Source: Chryseobacterium endalhagicum (GTDB lineage: Bacteria; Bacteroidota; Bacteroidia; Flavobacteriales; Weeksellaceae). Taken from it: DNA of 64,000 nucleotides. Within the stretch, counting starts at the first letter, position 1. Each line of letters starts with the position of its first letter. The notes beneath the pieces are model-generated. The model saw nothing but the letters and a program-made list of their open reading frames with translations, ran no database searches and had not been told where the DNA came from. The stretch covers positions 385,856 to 449,855 of the forward strand of contig NZ_JAELVM010000001.1 in NCBI RefSeq assembly GCF_016745235.1, read 5' to 3'. Positions 51,386 to 60,262 of this stretch are shown here, in pieces. The position numbers were made by a program, and so were the translations under genes.

Positions 51386-51760
51386 AAATGATAAGCGAAA
51401 TCTACTAATCCTGCGCTTTTTTTTCACATTTTTGTAAAGTTGAGAAAACAGTGGAATAAAAGTTGATTAAAAAGTTTAAATAAATTAAAAATATTAGTTT
51501 ATTGTTTGATTTTTTGTAGATTTATTCTTTCAAATTAAAAAAATAACTGCTCTTTTGTTTTTTTTAATTGATTTGAAAACTTCGAAAAGTTAATTATTTA
51601 ACCATAAAAAAGCTTTTCTGTTGATGTTTTTTATTCATAAGTTACATTTATTGTATAAGATTAATATAAAAATATTATAAATAAATTAACGACATTTGAA
51701 AAAAAATAATAAATTTACAACGGAAAAGAAAGTGATAATTTTAAGATAGCAATTTTGCAG
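51386..51760. other. AT-rich intergenic region, no gene seen
   Basis: 375 nt, extremely AT-rich with homopolymer T and A runs. Several short frames exist but none looks coding. No repeat of the heptamer type and no strong hairpin were seen. It probably holds the promoter of the next operon. Confidence 0.5.
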
Positions 51761-52702
51761 ATGGAGATGTTCTCTTTTTACAATGTCGAAAATTTATTTT
51801 TACCTGATCCTAAACCTGTTCACAGATTAGATCCTACGAGATCGGGCCTGAGAAACTGGGATGAGAAAAGATACAGAAATAAGCTATTTAAAATTTCACA
51901 CGTCTTTCAATTGATGAAGGAGGAAAACGGCGTTCTTCCGTTTTTAATAGGTCTGTCTGAAGTTTCCGGAAGGAAAGTACTGGAAGATCTGGTAGAAATG
52001 GAACCTTTTAATTCAGAATACGGAATTGTGCATTACAATTCTATGGATGAAAGAAAAGTGGATGTTGCCCTGCTGTATGATAAATCCAAAGTAGAGGTTA
52101 TAGACTCAGAAACTATTACTTTTTTCTTTGAAATTATAAATAAAAAAAACACAGAAAATTACGACACAACCAGAGACGTACTATTTTCTAAAATTAAATA
52201 TAAAGGAACTGTTATTAATGTTTTTATCGCCCATCTTCCCTCCAAGCGAGAAAAAGACATTAATGAGCCCAAAAGAGACTTTATTCTTAATGAGATCCGG
52301 TCACGGATCCTGAAAATTGTGCATGACGAAAAGGAACATGTTATATTGTGTGGTGATTTTAACGAAAACCCAGATGATGAAAAATTAGTAAAAATTCTCT
52401 ACGACAACGATCATGGGAAGGTCTTGGTAAACCCTTTTCTAGAGTTGTTTTCAACAAGAAATTATTCTACTTTTCATTATAAGTCAGGTCTGCTTTATGA
52501 TCAGATTATCATGTCAGAATCTCTTTTTGGCAATGATACGCTGGTATTTCAGAATGCACAGATTTTTAATTCTGAAAAAATAAGCAGCCGGGCAAGAAAT
52601 TTTGAAGGACGACCCTTCCGAACCTATGCCGGTACACGGTACTTGGGCGGATATAGCGACCACTTTCCGGTTTTTGTAAAATTTAAAGAAACAAAAACAT
52701 AA
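51761..52702 (+). CDS. endonuclease/exonuclease/phosphatase-family protein
   Basis: A 313-residue EEP-domain protein without signal peptide. Typical motifs: FSFYNVENLF at the start, IGLSEVSG (catalytic Glu), VILCGDFNENPDD (Asp-x-Asn) and GGYSDHFPV (final Asp-His). All active-site residues are present. Substrates of EEP proteins range from DNA to sphingomyelin and phosphoinositides. A longer frame begins at TTG 51755; the ATG at 51761 (MEMFSFYN) was chosen. The lrp-deoC pair follows 18 nt downstream, so it may share that operon. Confidence 0.88.
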   Translation: MEMFSFYNVENLFLPDPKPVHRLDPTRSGLRNWDEKRYRNKLFKISHVFQLMKEENGVLPFLIGLSEVSGRKVLEDLVEMEPFNSEYGIVHYNSMDERKVDVALLYDKSKVEVIDSETITFFFEIINKKNTENYDTTRDVLFSKIKYKGTVINVFIAHLPSKREKDINEPKRDFILNEIRSRILKIVHDEKEHVILCGDFNENPDDEKLVKILYDNDHGKVLVNPFLELFSTRNYSTFHYKSGLLYDQIIMSESLFGNDTLVFQNAQIFNSEKISSRARNFEGRPFRTYAGTRYLGGYSDHFPVFVKFKETKT

Positions 52703-52720
52703 ATAATAAAAAAGTAGAAA

Positions 52721-53191
52721 ATGAAAAATTCAAGCAACACAAGTTATCATTTAGATTCAATTGACAAAGAGATCATTTACATGCTTATGGATAACGCGAA
52801 AACTTCGCTGGCCCACATTTCAAAAAATGTAGGAATTTCCACAACAGCTGTACACCAAAGAATCAAAAAACTGGAACACGCCGGAGTTATCGAGAACTCT
52901 ATTTCTTTTCTTAACCCTAAAAAAATCGGGTATAAGGTTATTTCGTATATCGGGGTATTTTTGGACCAGCCCAGTCATTATCCGGACGTTGTAAAATCTC
53001 TGCATGATGTGAACGAGGTGGTGGAAGCCCATTATACAACAGGAAACTATACCATCTTCCTGAAAGTTCTGTGCAAGGATAATGACCATCTGATGCAGAT
53101 TCTTAACAAACTTCAGAAGTTTAAAGGGGTAACAAGAACCGAAACTTTCATATCTTTGGAACAAGGTATTTACAGACAACTGAAAGTATAA
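52721..53191 (+). CDS. Lrp/AsnC-family transcriptional regulator
   Basis: A 156-residue regulator. The N-terminal HTH (LDSIDKEIIYMLMDNAKTSLAHISKNVGISTTAVHQRIKKLEHAGVI) is followed by a RAM ligand-binding domain (VISYIGVFLDQPSHYPDVVKSLHDVNEVVEAHYTTGNYTIFLKVLCKD). The gene is 18 nt after the EEP gene and 5 nt before deoC, so it is in one transcript. Lrp-type proteins respond to amino acids; a link to nucleoside or central metabolism is suggested only by the deoC neighbour. Confidence 0.92.
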   Translation: MKNSSNTSYHLDSIDKEIIYMLMDNAKTSLAHISKNVGISTTAVHQRIKKLEHAGVIENSISFLNPKKIGYKVISYIGVFLDQPSHYPDVVKSLHDVNEVVEAHYTTGNYTIFLKVLCKDNDHLMQILNKLQKFKGVTRTETFISLEQGIYRQLKV

Positions 53192-53196
53192 CGATT

Positions 53197-53940
53197 ATGA
53201 ACATTGCCCAATATTTGGATTCAACCTATTTGAAAACCCCTGCACAGTCAGGAATCTCAAACGAAGAAACATTACAATTAGATAAAGATCTTGCACAGGA
53301 AGCTATAGACAATGCTATTTTTGCTGTGATGATCCGTCCGGATTATGTAGCTGATATTAAAAAGTATATTCAGGAAAGAAATTCAAATGTTGCGGTAGGT
53401 ACCGTAATAGGTTTTCATGAAGGAACCTATACGATTGACGAGAAGCTTGCGGAAGCCTCAAAAGCAATTGAAGACGGAGCCGATGAACTGGATTTTGTGA
53501 TTAATTACAATGCCTATCTCAAAGGAGATCTTGAGTTGGTAAAAGAAGAATTTGTGAAATGCACGCAGCTTGGTCTTAAGCATAATAAAGTGGTAAAATG
53601 GATCATTGAAATTGCTGCACTCACAGACGGACAGATAGCAGATCTTACCAAAAATATCGCAAGCTGGGCAGAAGAGAACTTCTCTGAAACCGACTTTCCC
53701 CATATTTTTGTAAAATCTTCTACAGGCTTTTATCAAACCGAAGGTGGAAAACCAAACGGAGCCACATTTGAAGGCATCAGGATCATGCTGGATCACGCAG
53801 GGAAACTTCCTGTAAAAGCAGCCGGAGGCGTAAGAACCCCGGAAGACGCTGAGAAAATGATCAGCATGGGAGTGAAAAGAATCGGAACTTCTTCCGCACT
53901 GGCACTCATTAAAAACGGATCCTCATCAGAAGGATATTAA
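53197..53940 (+). CDS. deoC: deoxyribose-phosphate aldolase
   Basis: A 247-residue class I aldolase. The Schiff-base lysine lies in FVKSSTGFYQTEGG (Lys of VKSS), and a second lysine motif is VKAAGGVRT. EGADELDFVINY- and VGTVIGFHEGTY-type strands match DeoC. It cleaves 2-deoxyribose 5-phosphate to glyceraldehyde 3-phosphate and acetaldehyde, closing the deoxynucleoside salvage route. Immediately after an Lrp-type gene and before a clear terminator. Confidence 0.95.
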   Translation: MNIAQYLDSTYLKTPAQSGISNEETLQLDKDLAQEAIDNAIFAVMIRPDYVADIKKYIQERNSNVAVGTVIGFHEGTYTIDEKLAEASKAIEDGADELDFVINYNAYLKGDLELVKEEFVKCTQLGLKHNKVVKWIIEIAALTDGQIADLTKNIASWAEENFSETDFPHIFVKSSTGFYQTEGGKPNGATFEGIRIMLDHAGKLPVKAAGGVRTPEDAEKMISMGVKRIGTSSALALIKNGSSSEGY

Positions 53941-53947
53941 AACATAA

Positions 53948-53975
53948 AAACCATCAGGATTCTGATGGTTTTTTT
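53948..53975 (+). terminator. intrinsic terminator of deoC
   Basis: Perfect 10-bp stem AAACCATCAG / CTGATGGTTT with a 4-nt loop, followed by TTTT. Confidence 0.9.
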
Positions 53976-53998
53976 ATGTAGACAGGTACAAAGATATT

Positions 53999-54997
53999 CT
54001 AAGCCTGCTGTGCCAGATATTCTTCGTAGAACTGCTGTGTTTCTTTAATTAAAGCATCCATTTCTTCCAAAGTATACACTTCCAGGAATTTTTTTCTGAA
54101 CTCTTTAAAATGAGGAACGCCACGGAAATAATTGCTGTAATGCTGTCTCATTTCAATAAGCCCCAGTTTTTCACCTTTCCATTCTGCACTCCATTCCGCA
54201 TGCTGACGAACAGCCAGTAAGCGGTCTGCAATAACCGGTTCAGGAAGATGTTCCCCGGTTTTGAAAAAATGTTTGATCTCATTAAAAATCCATGGATATC
54301 CAATGGCTGCACGGCCGATCATAATTCCGTCGCATGCATATTTCTGTTTGTATTCAAGTGCTTTTTCAGGAGAATCGATATCTCCGTTTCCAAAAATAGG
54401 AATCTCAATGTTCGGATTCTGCTTAATTCTTGAAATATGTTCCCAATCGGCTTCACCCTTGTACATTTGCGCGCGGGTTCTTGCATGTATGGTTAAAGCT
54501 TTGATACCCGTCTCCTGTAAACGTTCCGCCACTTCATCAATATTAATGCTGGTGCTGTCCCATCCCAAACGGGTTTTCACAGTTACAGGAAGATGAGTAG
54601 AGGTTACCACAGCTTTGGTAAGGCGTACCATAAGATCAATATCTTTCAGAACTCCTGCGCCTGCTCCTTTACATACTACTTTCTTTACAGGACATCCGAA
54701 ATTAATGTCAACCAGATCCGGATTCACAGTCTCCACAATTCTTGCAGACATTGCCATTGCTTCTTCATCACCACCAAAGATCTGAATTCCAACCGGTCTT
54801 TCATAATCGAAAATATCCAGCTTCTTGCGGCTTTTCATTGCATCACGGATCAAGCCTTCAGAAGAAATAAATTCTGAATACATCAGATCCGCGCCATGCA
54901 TCTTGCACAGGCGTCTGAATGGAGGATCACTTACATCTTCCATCGGAGCCAGCAAAAGCGGAAATTCCGGCAGTTCTATATTGCCTATTTTTACCAT
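53999..54997 (-). CDS. dusB: tRNA-dihydrouridine synthase
   Basis: A 332-residue DusB-like enzyme, FMN-dependent with a TIM-barrel. The N-terminus has PLLLAPMEDVSDPPFRRLC, the active site is NFGCPVKKVVCKGAGAGVL (catalytic Cys in the VVCKG motif) and KTRLGW and IMIGRAAIGYPW follow. It reduces uridine to dihydrouridine in tRNA D-loops. A -7 box sits just 4 nt before the start codon, so the mRNA is probably leaderless. Convergent with deoC. Confidence 0.94.
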   Translation of the reverse strand: MVKIGNIELPEFPLLLAPMEDVSDPPFRRLCKMHGADLMYSEFISSEGLIRDAMKSRKKLDIFDYERPVGIQIFGGDEEAMAMSARIVETVNPDLVDINFGCPVKKVVCKGAGAGVLKDIDLMVRLTKAVVTSTHLPVTVKTRLGWDSTSINIDEVAERLQETGIKALTIHARTRAQMYKGEADWEHISRIKQNPNIEIPIFGNGDIDSPEKALEYKQKYACDGIMIGRAAIGYPWIFNEIKHFFKTGEHLPEPVIADRLLAVRQHAEWSAEWKGEKLGLIEMRQHYSNYFRGVPHFKEFRKKFLEVYTLEEMDALIKETQQFYEEYLAQQA

Positions 54998-55001
54998 GCG
55001 G

Positions 55002-55009
55002 CAAATTTA
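55002..55009 (-). promoter_or_regulatory. -7 box (TAAATTTG) of dusB
   Basis: TAAATTTG on the minus strand ends 4 nt before the ATG at 54997, implying a leaderless message. No -33 TTG was found at 19-nt spacing. Confidence 0.55.
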
Positions 55010-55067
55010 CGAAATTATAAACATTTGAGGATATGATAATTTCTATGGTGAAGATAGAGGAGTGAGG

Positions 55068-55220
55068 GATGAGTTATAAGTGATGAGTGATAAGTGATGA
55101 GTTATAAGTGATGAGTGATAAGTGATGAGTGATAAGTGATGAGTGATGAGTGATAATGGGGAATATACAACTAGAAACTAGCAACCAGCAACTCTAACAC
55201 TCTCCAACCCAAAAACTCTC
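55068..55220. repeat. heptamer array GTGATGA/GTGATAA with a second heptamer block
   Basis: Twelve consecutive heptamers in exact register (55073-55156), alternating GTGATGA, GTGATAA and GTTATAA. After a short gap there is AAACTAG CAACCAG CAACTCT-type heptamers (55175-55220). The second set is complementary to the GAGTTTC / GAGTTGC words seen at 2.4 and 13.1 kb. The block separates dusB from the 1078-residue OMP gene. Confidence 0.88.
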
Positions 55221-55228
55221 CAACTCAA

Positions 55229-58200
55229 CTAGAAACTCGCTTTCACCTGCATACTTCCAATATGAATGGTTCTCTCTCCGGAATTTCTGCCTTCGTAATT
55301 TAAATTAAGCTGAAGGAAAGAATTGATCGCCTGCTGGATGAAAACACTCCATACCTGGTTTTTGCCGGGTTTAAGGCCGTCCAGCATCTGGTTTCCGACA
55401 ATGCTGAAATTGTTTCCTGTAAAATCATTGTTGATAAAGGAGAAATTACCCCGGATTGAAGTTTTCTTCCGTTCCCATTGAATGGTTCCTGTAACATCAA
55501 AAGCTTTCAGTAATTCTTCTCCATCCACTCTCTTTTTCTGGCGGTAGGCGGAAGACAGCTCAGCCTGAATGGCATCTGTGAATTTATAGGTAGCTTTCGG
55601 CTTGGTCTCAATATTATTTAAGCGGTAATCCCTTGTGGCAAAAAGCTGGGACGAGTTTTTAAGCTCATGAATTGAATTTTCCCAGTCTACCCTGAACTCT
55701 TTATTAAACCAATAGCCGATGTTGACAAAATGAGACGTCTGCTGGCGTTCCTCGTTACTGAAATTGGCATTGATGAGGTTATCATTGCTGATGAATCGGT
55801 AATTCCCGTTCCATCCGGATTTTTCAGTAGGATTGAACTGCACAGAAGTTAAAATATTCTGGTTTTTCAGGATCTGATCACTGTTTTTTTCAAAAGGATT
55901 TAAAACCAGAACCTTATCTTTTTTATAAAATGAATTTTGTGAATTTAAGGAAACATTAAAGTTCCAGCGCTTTAAAAATGCATTCTCAGAATTGAAAACA
56001 ATGGCTGGATTAACGAATAAAGCAAGCTGGATTTTATTTTTATTGGAAGGAATATACCTTACTGAATTCGTGTAGATCCTGATGTATTGGGCAAGGTCGG
56101 AATATTCTGCAATTTCAAATTCGTCAAGCTGCTGAATACCGTCGCCGTTGTAATCCGTCCATTTATAAACACCCTGGCCATCCGTAACTTTAAGATACTG
56201 GAATTCTCTCTGCGCTTCCTGCCCGTTTCCAAGCTCATAAAAAGCCTGAAGACGCATCCCGTTTCTGAACAGCTGCTGGTTGTAAAGGATGTTCCCGACA
56301 ACAAAGTCGTTATTTCTGGTCATATCCGCGGCATCGCTCTGGTAGAAGAATTTTCTGTAGTGAATTAATGCATTTAAAGTAGTTTTATCCGTTTTAATCA
56401 GCTGACTTTCCGCCATGATTCCCAAAATATTGTTCATGTTTTCCAGTCTGTTGTTACGCACCGAGTCATTATCCCTCATATAAACCTTTGCCAGCAATTT
56501 GGTACGCGTACTGTCCCCGATTTTTTTCTGTACAAAAAGTTCTTTCCAGCTGAAACTGGTGACATCCATGAGCTGCGTATCATTATACTTTTTCTCATTA
56601 TGTTCCATACTTCCTCCAACGGCCCAGCTTCCTTTTTTGCCTGTAAACTCTGTGGACACGCCGCCGCGGACGAATTTCGTATCCTGAAGGGTCGCATTGG
56701 TATTCAGATAGGAGAGGTTTCCTTTTGTAAAGAATTTCCCGGTGATCCATCCGAAATCCAGATCATTTTTGATCCCTTTGTAGGCATCCTGCTCATCCAG
56801 ATAGTTGATTCTGTAATTTAAGGTGGATTTATTATTCCATTTATTTAAAAAGCTGAAAATAAATCTGTTTTGCGTTCTCTGGCTGAATTCCTGAATCAGG
56901 TTAAAATCCCTTGAGAATTCTACATCATTGATACGGTCCAGAATATGAAACTGCTTGTCAATATATTGGTATTCGAAGCTAGGAGTTCCTTTCCAGCTGT
57001 TTTTTGTAAAGCTCTTGTTTCCAAAAATACGCCATGCATAACCCATATTTTGGGCGGCATCTTTTGAGGAGAACAGGTTCAGGTCATAATTGCTCAGGGA
57101 GAAATCTGCCCCTATTTTTCCTTCTTTTAAAAGGAATTCGGAATTCACGGAGTATACCTGAGATTTTTGTGGTGAAGGAAGCTTTCTTACGGCCTTATAA
57201 TCACCCTGATTAGTTCCTACATATTCAAAGACACGGCCGTTATTGGTGGTCTGTGTAATTTTATAATCTCCCTTATTGATCCCGAAATACGTAAAAGAAA
57301 CCTGATAAAGTGTTTCATTCTGATCCGTGGAAAATTCATAGAAATTTCCAGCAGGGTTGAGGCGGTATAAAATTTTGTTCACATCATATTCAGTAACTAC
57401 TCCGGAAGGAGCGTACATCATATCAGGATTATTTCCGGCATCGGCCAGGATTTGTTCATCTTCTTTGGAAAGATTTAAAGAAAGAGGAGCATTTTTGTTG
57501 TCATTTTCCATGAACCAATTCAATCCTACTTTAAATTTTTCCCGCTGATGTTCCAGTTTTCCGGTGAATAAATATCTGGAGTAATTTCTGTTCGTGTAGT
57601 TATAGGAAATCGTAATGAAATTCTGCTGGAAAATCGGCCGGAAGCTGGTAAAGGTTACCTCTCCGGTATTGTAATTAATAATATAATCCTGGTTTTCCCC
57701 ACGCTTCATCAGAATACCGTCAATAAAAACCTGTTCAGATCCTGAGATCAAAGTGATAAACTGTTCGCCGTTTTTACCGGTTAAGCGGTAGGGTCCCTGG
57801 TTACCTTCCACCCCCTGGAAACGCACCCTGTGGAATTCACTTCGCGCCACGCCCATGGAAACATCTACAAAGGTTTTATTGTCCTTTCCAAATTCGGTCT
57901 GGAACTGAAGTCCCATACTTCGTCTCTGAAATTTGGCAAAATAGGTTTTGGGATCCACAAGATCAAGGTGACCGGCTCTCAGGATGGATTTATCCTTAAT
58001 ATTAAGCTGCATGTAGATCTTGTCAAATTCTTCCAGCGTCTGCGTGTAACCGTCAGCCTGAATGGGTAAATTATGATCAGAAATACTGGCTAGAATAGTT
58101 ACATCTTTTGAAAGGCGTCCGGAGATCTGAAGGTCCATAGAACTCTGTACAGACTGTCCCTGATTGTTTCCGAAGGTGATCCCGCGGATAATGGAACCTT

Positions 58201-58465
58201 TAGAGTTCAGCTCACCCAAAAACCGTTTTTTATCATTTCTGGCGAGTACAGCTTCGTCTACAATTATTTTGTTGTTGGTTTTTACAAAATCAAGGGTATC
58301 TTTTGCAAAAATGTCCTGCTCAAACCTGGCAGCAAGGATGCTGTCCTTTTTAATGCTGTCCTGAGGAATATTTGGATTTTTCCATGAAAAAATCTGTGCA
58401 TGGGCCGAAAATATGCCCATGAAAAACAAACCGATCAGAAGAAAAAAATTCCGCAAGCCTTTCAA
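55229..58465 (-). CDS. large outer-membrane beta-barrel protein of unknown function
   Basis: A 1078-residue protein. The signal peptide (KGLRNFFLLIGLFFMGIFSAHAQ) is good only if translation starts at the TTG 58465; the next ATG (58420) would cut it in half. After about 90 residues comes GSIIRGITFGNNQGQSVQSSMDLQISGRLSKDVTILASISDHN, then long beta-strands to the end (HIGSMQVKASF). The segment AYKWTDYNGDGIQQLDEFEIAEY resembles a calcium-binding or Thrombospondin-type loop. Homologues are found throughout Bacteroidota, without an assigned function. Predicted to be an outer-membrane protein; role in secretion or surface biogenesis is speculative. Confidence 0.78.
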   Translation of the reverse strand: MKGLRNFFLLIGLFFMGIFSAHAQIFSWKNPNIPQDSIKKDSILAARFEQDIFAKDTLDFVKTNNKIIVDEAVLARNDKKRFLGELNSKGSIIRGITFGNNQGQSVQSSMDLQISGRLSKDVTILASISDHNLPIQADGYTQTLEEFDKIYMQLNIKDKSILRAGHLDLVDPKTYFAKFQRRSMGLQFQTEFGKDNKTFVDVSMGVARSEFHRVRFQGVEGNQGPYRLTGKNGEQFITLISGSEQVFIDGILMKRGENQDYIINYNTGEVTFTSFRPIFQQNFITISYNYTNRNYSRYLFTGKLEHQREKFKVGLNWFMENDNKNAPLSLNLSKEDEQILADAGNNPDMMYAPSGVVTEYDVNKILYRLNPAGNFYEFSTDQNETLYQVSFTYFGINKGDYKITQTTNNGRVFEYVGTNQGDYKAVRKLPSPQKSQVYSVNSEFLLKEGKIGADFSLSNYDLNLFSSKDAAQNMGYAWRIFGNKSFTKNSWKGTPSFEYQYIDKQFHILDRINDVEFSRDFNLIQEFSQRTQNRFIFSFLNKWNNKSTLNYRINYLDEQDAYKGIKNDLDFGWITGKFFTKGNLSYLNTNATLQDTKFVRGGVSTEFTGKKGSWAVGGSMEHNEKKYNDTQLMDVTSFSWKELFVQKKIGDSTRTKLLAKVYMRDNDSVRNNRLENMNNILGIMAESQLIKTDKTTLNALIHYRKFFYQSDAADMTRNNDFVVGNILYNQQLFRNGMRLQAFYELGNGQEAQREFQYLKVTDGQGVYKWTDYNGDGIQQLDEFEIAEYSDLAQYIRIYTNSVRYIPSNKNKIQLALFVNPAIVFNSENAFLKRWNFNVSLNSQNSFYKKDKVLVLNPFEKNSDQILKNQNILTSVQFNPTEKSGWNGNYRFISNDNLINANFSNEERQQTSHFVNIGYWFNKEFRVDWENSIHELKNSSQLFATRDYRLNNIETKPKATYKFTDAIQAELSSAYRQKKRVDGEELLKAFDVTGTIQWERKKTSIRGNFSFINNDFTGNNFSIVGNQMLDGLKPGKNQVWSVFIQQAINSFLQLNLNYEGRNSGERTIHIGSMQVKASF

Positions 58466-58896
58466 AATAATTCGTAAAAATAACTAAAAAATGTTAATGG
58501 AAACGGGTTTAGCATTATTAACAGAAAATTAATGTAAATATTATAAATTCCTGAAAATTTCAATTGTTTTTTGGCTGTAAATTATTAATAATAAAATTTA
58601 TAATCTTTGAGGTGACTTGTGAAAAAAATGTTTTGAAATGGCAACATGCTATGTTGAAATTTTCAACTACAATAAGCGTTTGAATAAATTTATTTCTTTC
58701 TGTAATTGGCAGTTTCAGACATGATAAGTCTTTTAAAAGGGATTTATTATTGAATTAAAAATATCAATGTTAATGCGGTTTTCAGGAAGGTTTTCGAAAG
58801 TTAATTTTAACTAATTGTTAAATATAGTTGGAGAATTAAATATAATGATGGTTTTTTTGTACTTTTACTTTGTTAAATAAAAAAAAACTTTTTATA
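58466..58896. other. AT-rich intergenic region, no gene seen
   Basis: 431 nt between divergent genes, very AT-rich. No promoter with exact TAnnTTTG was found, although TTACTTTG before the T9SS cargo gene is one base off. No repeat or coding-like frame was found. Confidence 0.5.
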
Positions 58897-59757
58897 ATGA
58901 AAAAAATCTTTACTATTTTGGGGATAGCATCGCTATCTATGATGAACGCACAGAGCTTTACTGCGACTTATGATTTTGAAGGTACGCCTCCCTCTACAAC
59001 AGGAGCAGCTGCAGGAACAGGAATCTCTAATATTTCACTTGGAAATTTTACAACAACGGGATATACTCAAACCGGAACCGGGAACAGATTTGCACACAGT
59101 GGGGCTCCTACTGCGACTACTCCGGATTTAGCAAAGTATTTTCAGGTTACCGTAACACCAAATGCAGGGGTAAGTCTTTCTATATCTTCTGTAACTTTTA
59201 GAAGCCAGAGATCAGGAACAGGCCCAAGATCTTATGTGGTAAGATCAAGTACTAATTCTTATGCCGCGAACTTACCGGCATCAATTGCTCCGGCCAATGC
59301 AGAACTGGAAGTGGTAGGAACTAACGAGTTTCATTTTGTAAATGACTGTTCAACCTGTTCAGGACAAAATGGGAATACTTTAGCTCCAGCTATTTCTAAC
59401 GTAACAAGCCCTGTAACTTTAAGATTTTACTTTTTCGGTGCTGAGGCTGCCGGAGGAACTTTCAGTATTGATGACGTAGTTATTTCAGGAACTGCTACAA
59501 CAGGAGCATTAGGTACTTCTGAAAACTTTACAACCAAATTAAACTTTGTAAAAAATACTTTCGTGAAAAGCGACGAAATTACGTTTGGTGCTGATGTGAA
59601 AGATGTGAAAGTTTACAATATGTACGGACAGGTTGTGAAATCTGCTTCTGTAAAACAAAACGGTACTGTTGACGTTTCCGGGCTTTCAAAAGGAAACTAC
59701 ATCGTTACAGGAACAGTAAACAACGAGCCTGTATCTCAAAAGATTCTTAAAGACTAA
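58897..59757 (+). CDS. T9SS type A cargo protein with C-terminal sorting domain
   Basis: A 286-residue secreted protein. The ATG at 58897 gives a signal peptide (MKKIFTILGIASLSMMNAQS); the frame extends further to a TTG. The middle (about 20-205) is a Thr/Ser/Gly-rich beta-sandwich (FTATYDFEGTPPSTTGAAAGTG..., FYFFGAEAAGGTFSIDDVVISG), often found in surface proteins. The last ~70 residues (DVKDVKVYNMYGQVVKSASV...VDVSGLSKGNYIVTGTVN..., VSQKILKD) are a type A T9SS sorting domain. It is exported by the type IX secretion system. No enzymatic motif is visible. It has a clear terminator. Confidence 0.9.
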   Translation: MKKIFTILGIASLSMMNAQSFTATYDFEGTPPSTTGAAAGTGISNISLGNFTTTGYTQTGTGNRFAHSGAPTATTPDLAKYFQVTVTPNAGVSLSISSVTFRSQRSGTGPRSYVVRSSTNSYAANLPASIAPANAELEVVGTNEFHFVNDCSTCSGQNGNTLAPAISNVTSPVTLRFYFFGAEAAGGTFSIDDVVISGTATTGALGTSENFTTKLNFVKNTFVKSDEITFGADVKDVKVYNMYGQVVKSASVKQNGTVDVSGLSKGNYIVTGTVNNEPVSQKILKD

Positions 59758-59784
59758 TTTTTAGTTTCTTTACAATATACAAGA

Positions 59785-59813
59785 GCCGTCTCAAAAGTGA
59801 GATGGCCTTTTTT
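59785..59813 (+). terminator. intrinsic terminator of the T9SS cargo gene
   Basis: Stem GCCGTCTCA / TGAGATGGC (one G-T pair), loop AAAG, then CTTTTTT. Confidence 0.88.
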
Positions 59814-59880
59814 GTGATGAAATATCGATACGATTAAGCGCAAATAAACATCCACTCATAGAATTCTAGTAAAAAATATA

Positions 59881-59923
59881 AAATAAGTTTCGGCCATTTC
59901 GAAGAAATGGCCGAAACTTATTT
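59881..59923. repeat. perfect 20-bp hairpin in a gene-free gap
   Basis: AAATAAGTTTCGGCCATTTC (59881-59900) and its exact reverse complement (59904-59923) with loop GAA. It has no T-tract and no gene upstream in either direction that lacks a terminator. The 505-nt gap 59758-60262 holds this, one terminator before it, one after it (60145-60172) and a CTTCCAT array. Confidence 0.85.
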
Positions 59924-60144
59924 ATGTGATTATCTTTAATCCTGTTGTTTTATTTAAAATAATTGAATCAATATATTGAATTGATAAATAATATTTTTGA
60001 TTTGGGTGCTGTTTTTTAATAATTTCAAATTTTGTGGTACTGTTTTTGATATTTACTTAATACAAAACGAAATATTTAGTCATTACAAATGGCTGATCCG
60101 TTTAAAAAAGGCAAAAGTTAGTTTTCAATATAACATGTTAAGAG

Positions 60145-60172
60145 AAGCAGCTGTATTTTCAGTTGCTTTTTT
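60145..60172 (+). terminator. orphan terminator
   Basis: Stem AGCAGCTG / CAGTTGCT, loop TATTTT, then TTTTT. The plus strand upstream of it contains no recognised gene; only a 10-codon frame MADPFKKGKS (60089-60121) precedes it. A short transcript may end here. Confidence 0.65.
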
Positions 60173-60229
60173 ATTTAACTTAAGTTGGGGAGAAGATATT
60201 TTTGTTTAATAATAAATGCCCGGGAGTAA

Positions 60230-60257
60230 CTTCCATCTTCCATCCTTTTCATCTAAC
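60230..60257 (+). repeat. heptamer array (CTTCCAT family)
   Basis: CTTCCAT CTTCCAT in exact register (60230-60243), then CCTTTTC ATCTAAC, at the 3' end of the M1-like gene. Same words as at 45.9 and 48.4 kb. Confidence 0.75.
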
Positions 60258-60262
60258 TTCTA

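Noticed and set aside
55068..55156. CRISPR array
   Set aside because: The units are 7 nt long with no spacers, and no cas gene is present in the window.
59997..60209. 70-codon frame before the M1-like gene
   Set aside because: It starts at a TTG codon and crosses the hairpin terminator at 60145-60172. It has no recognisable family or signal peptide.
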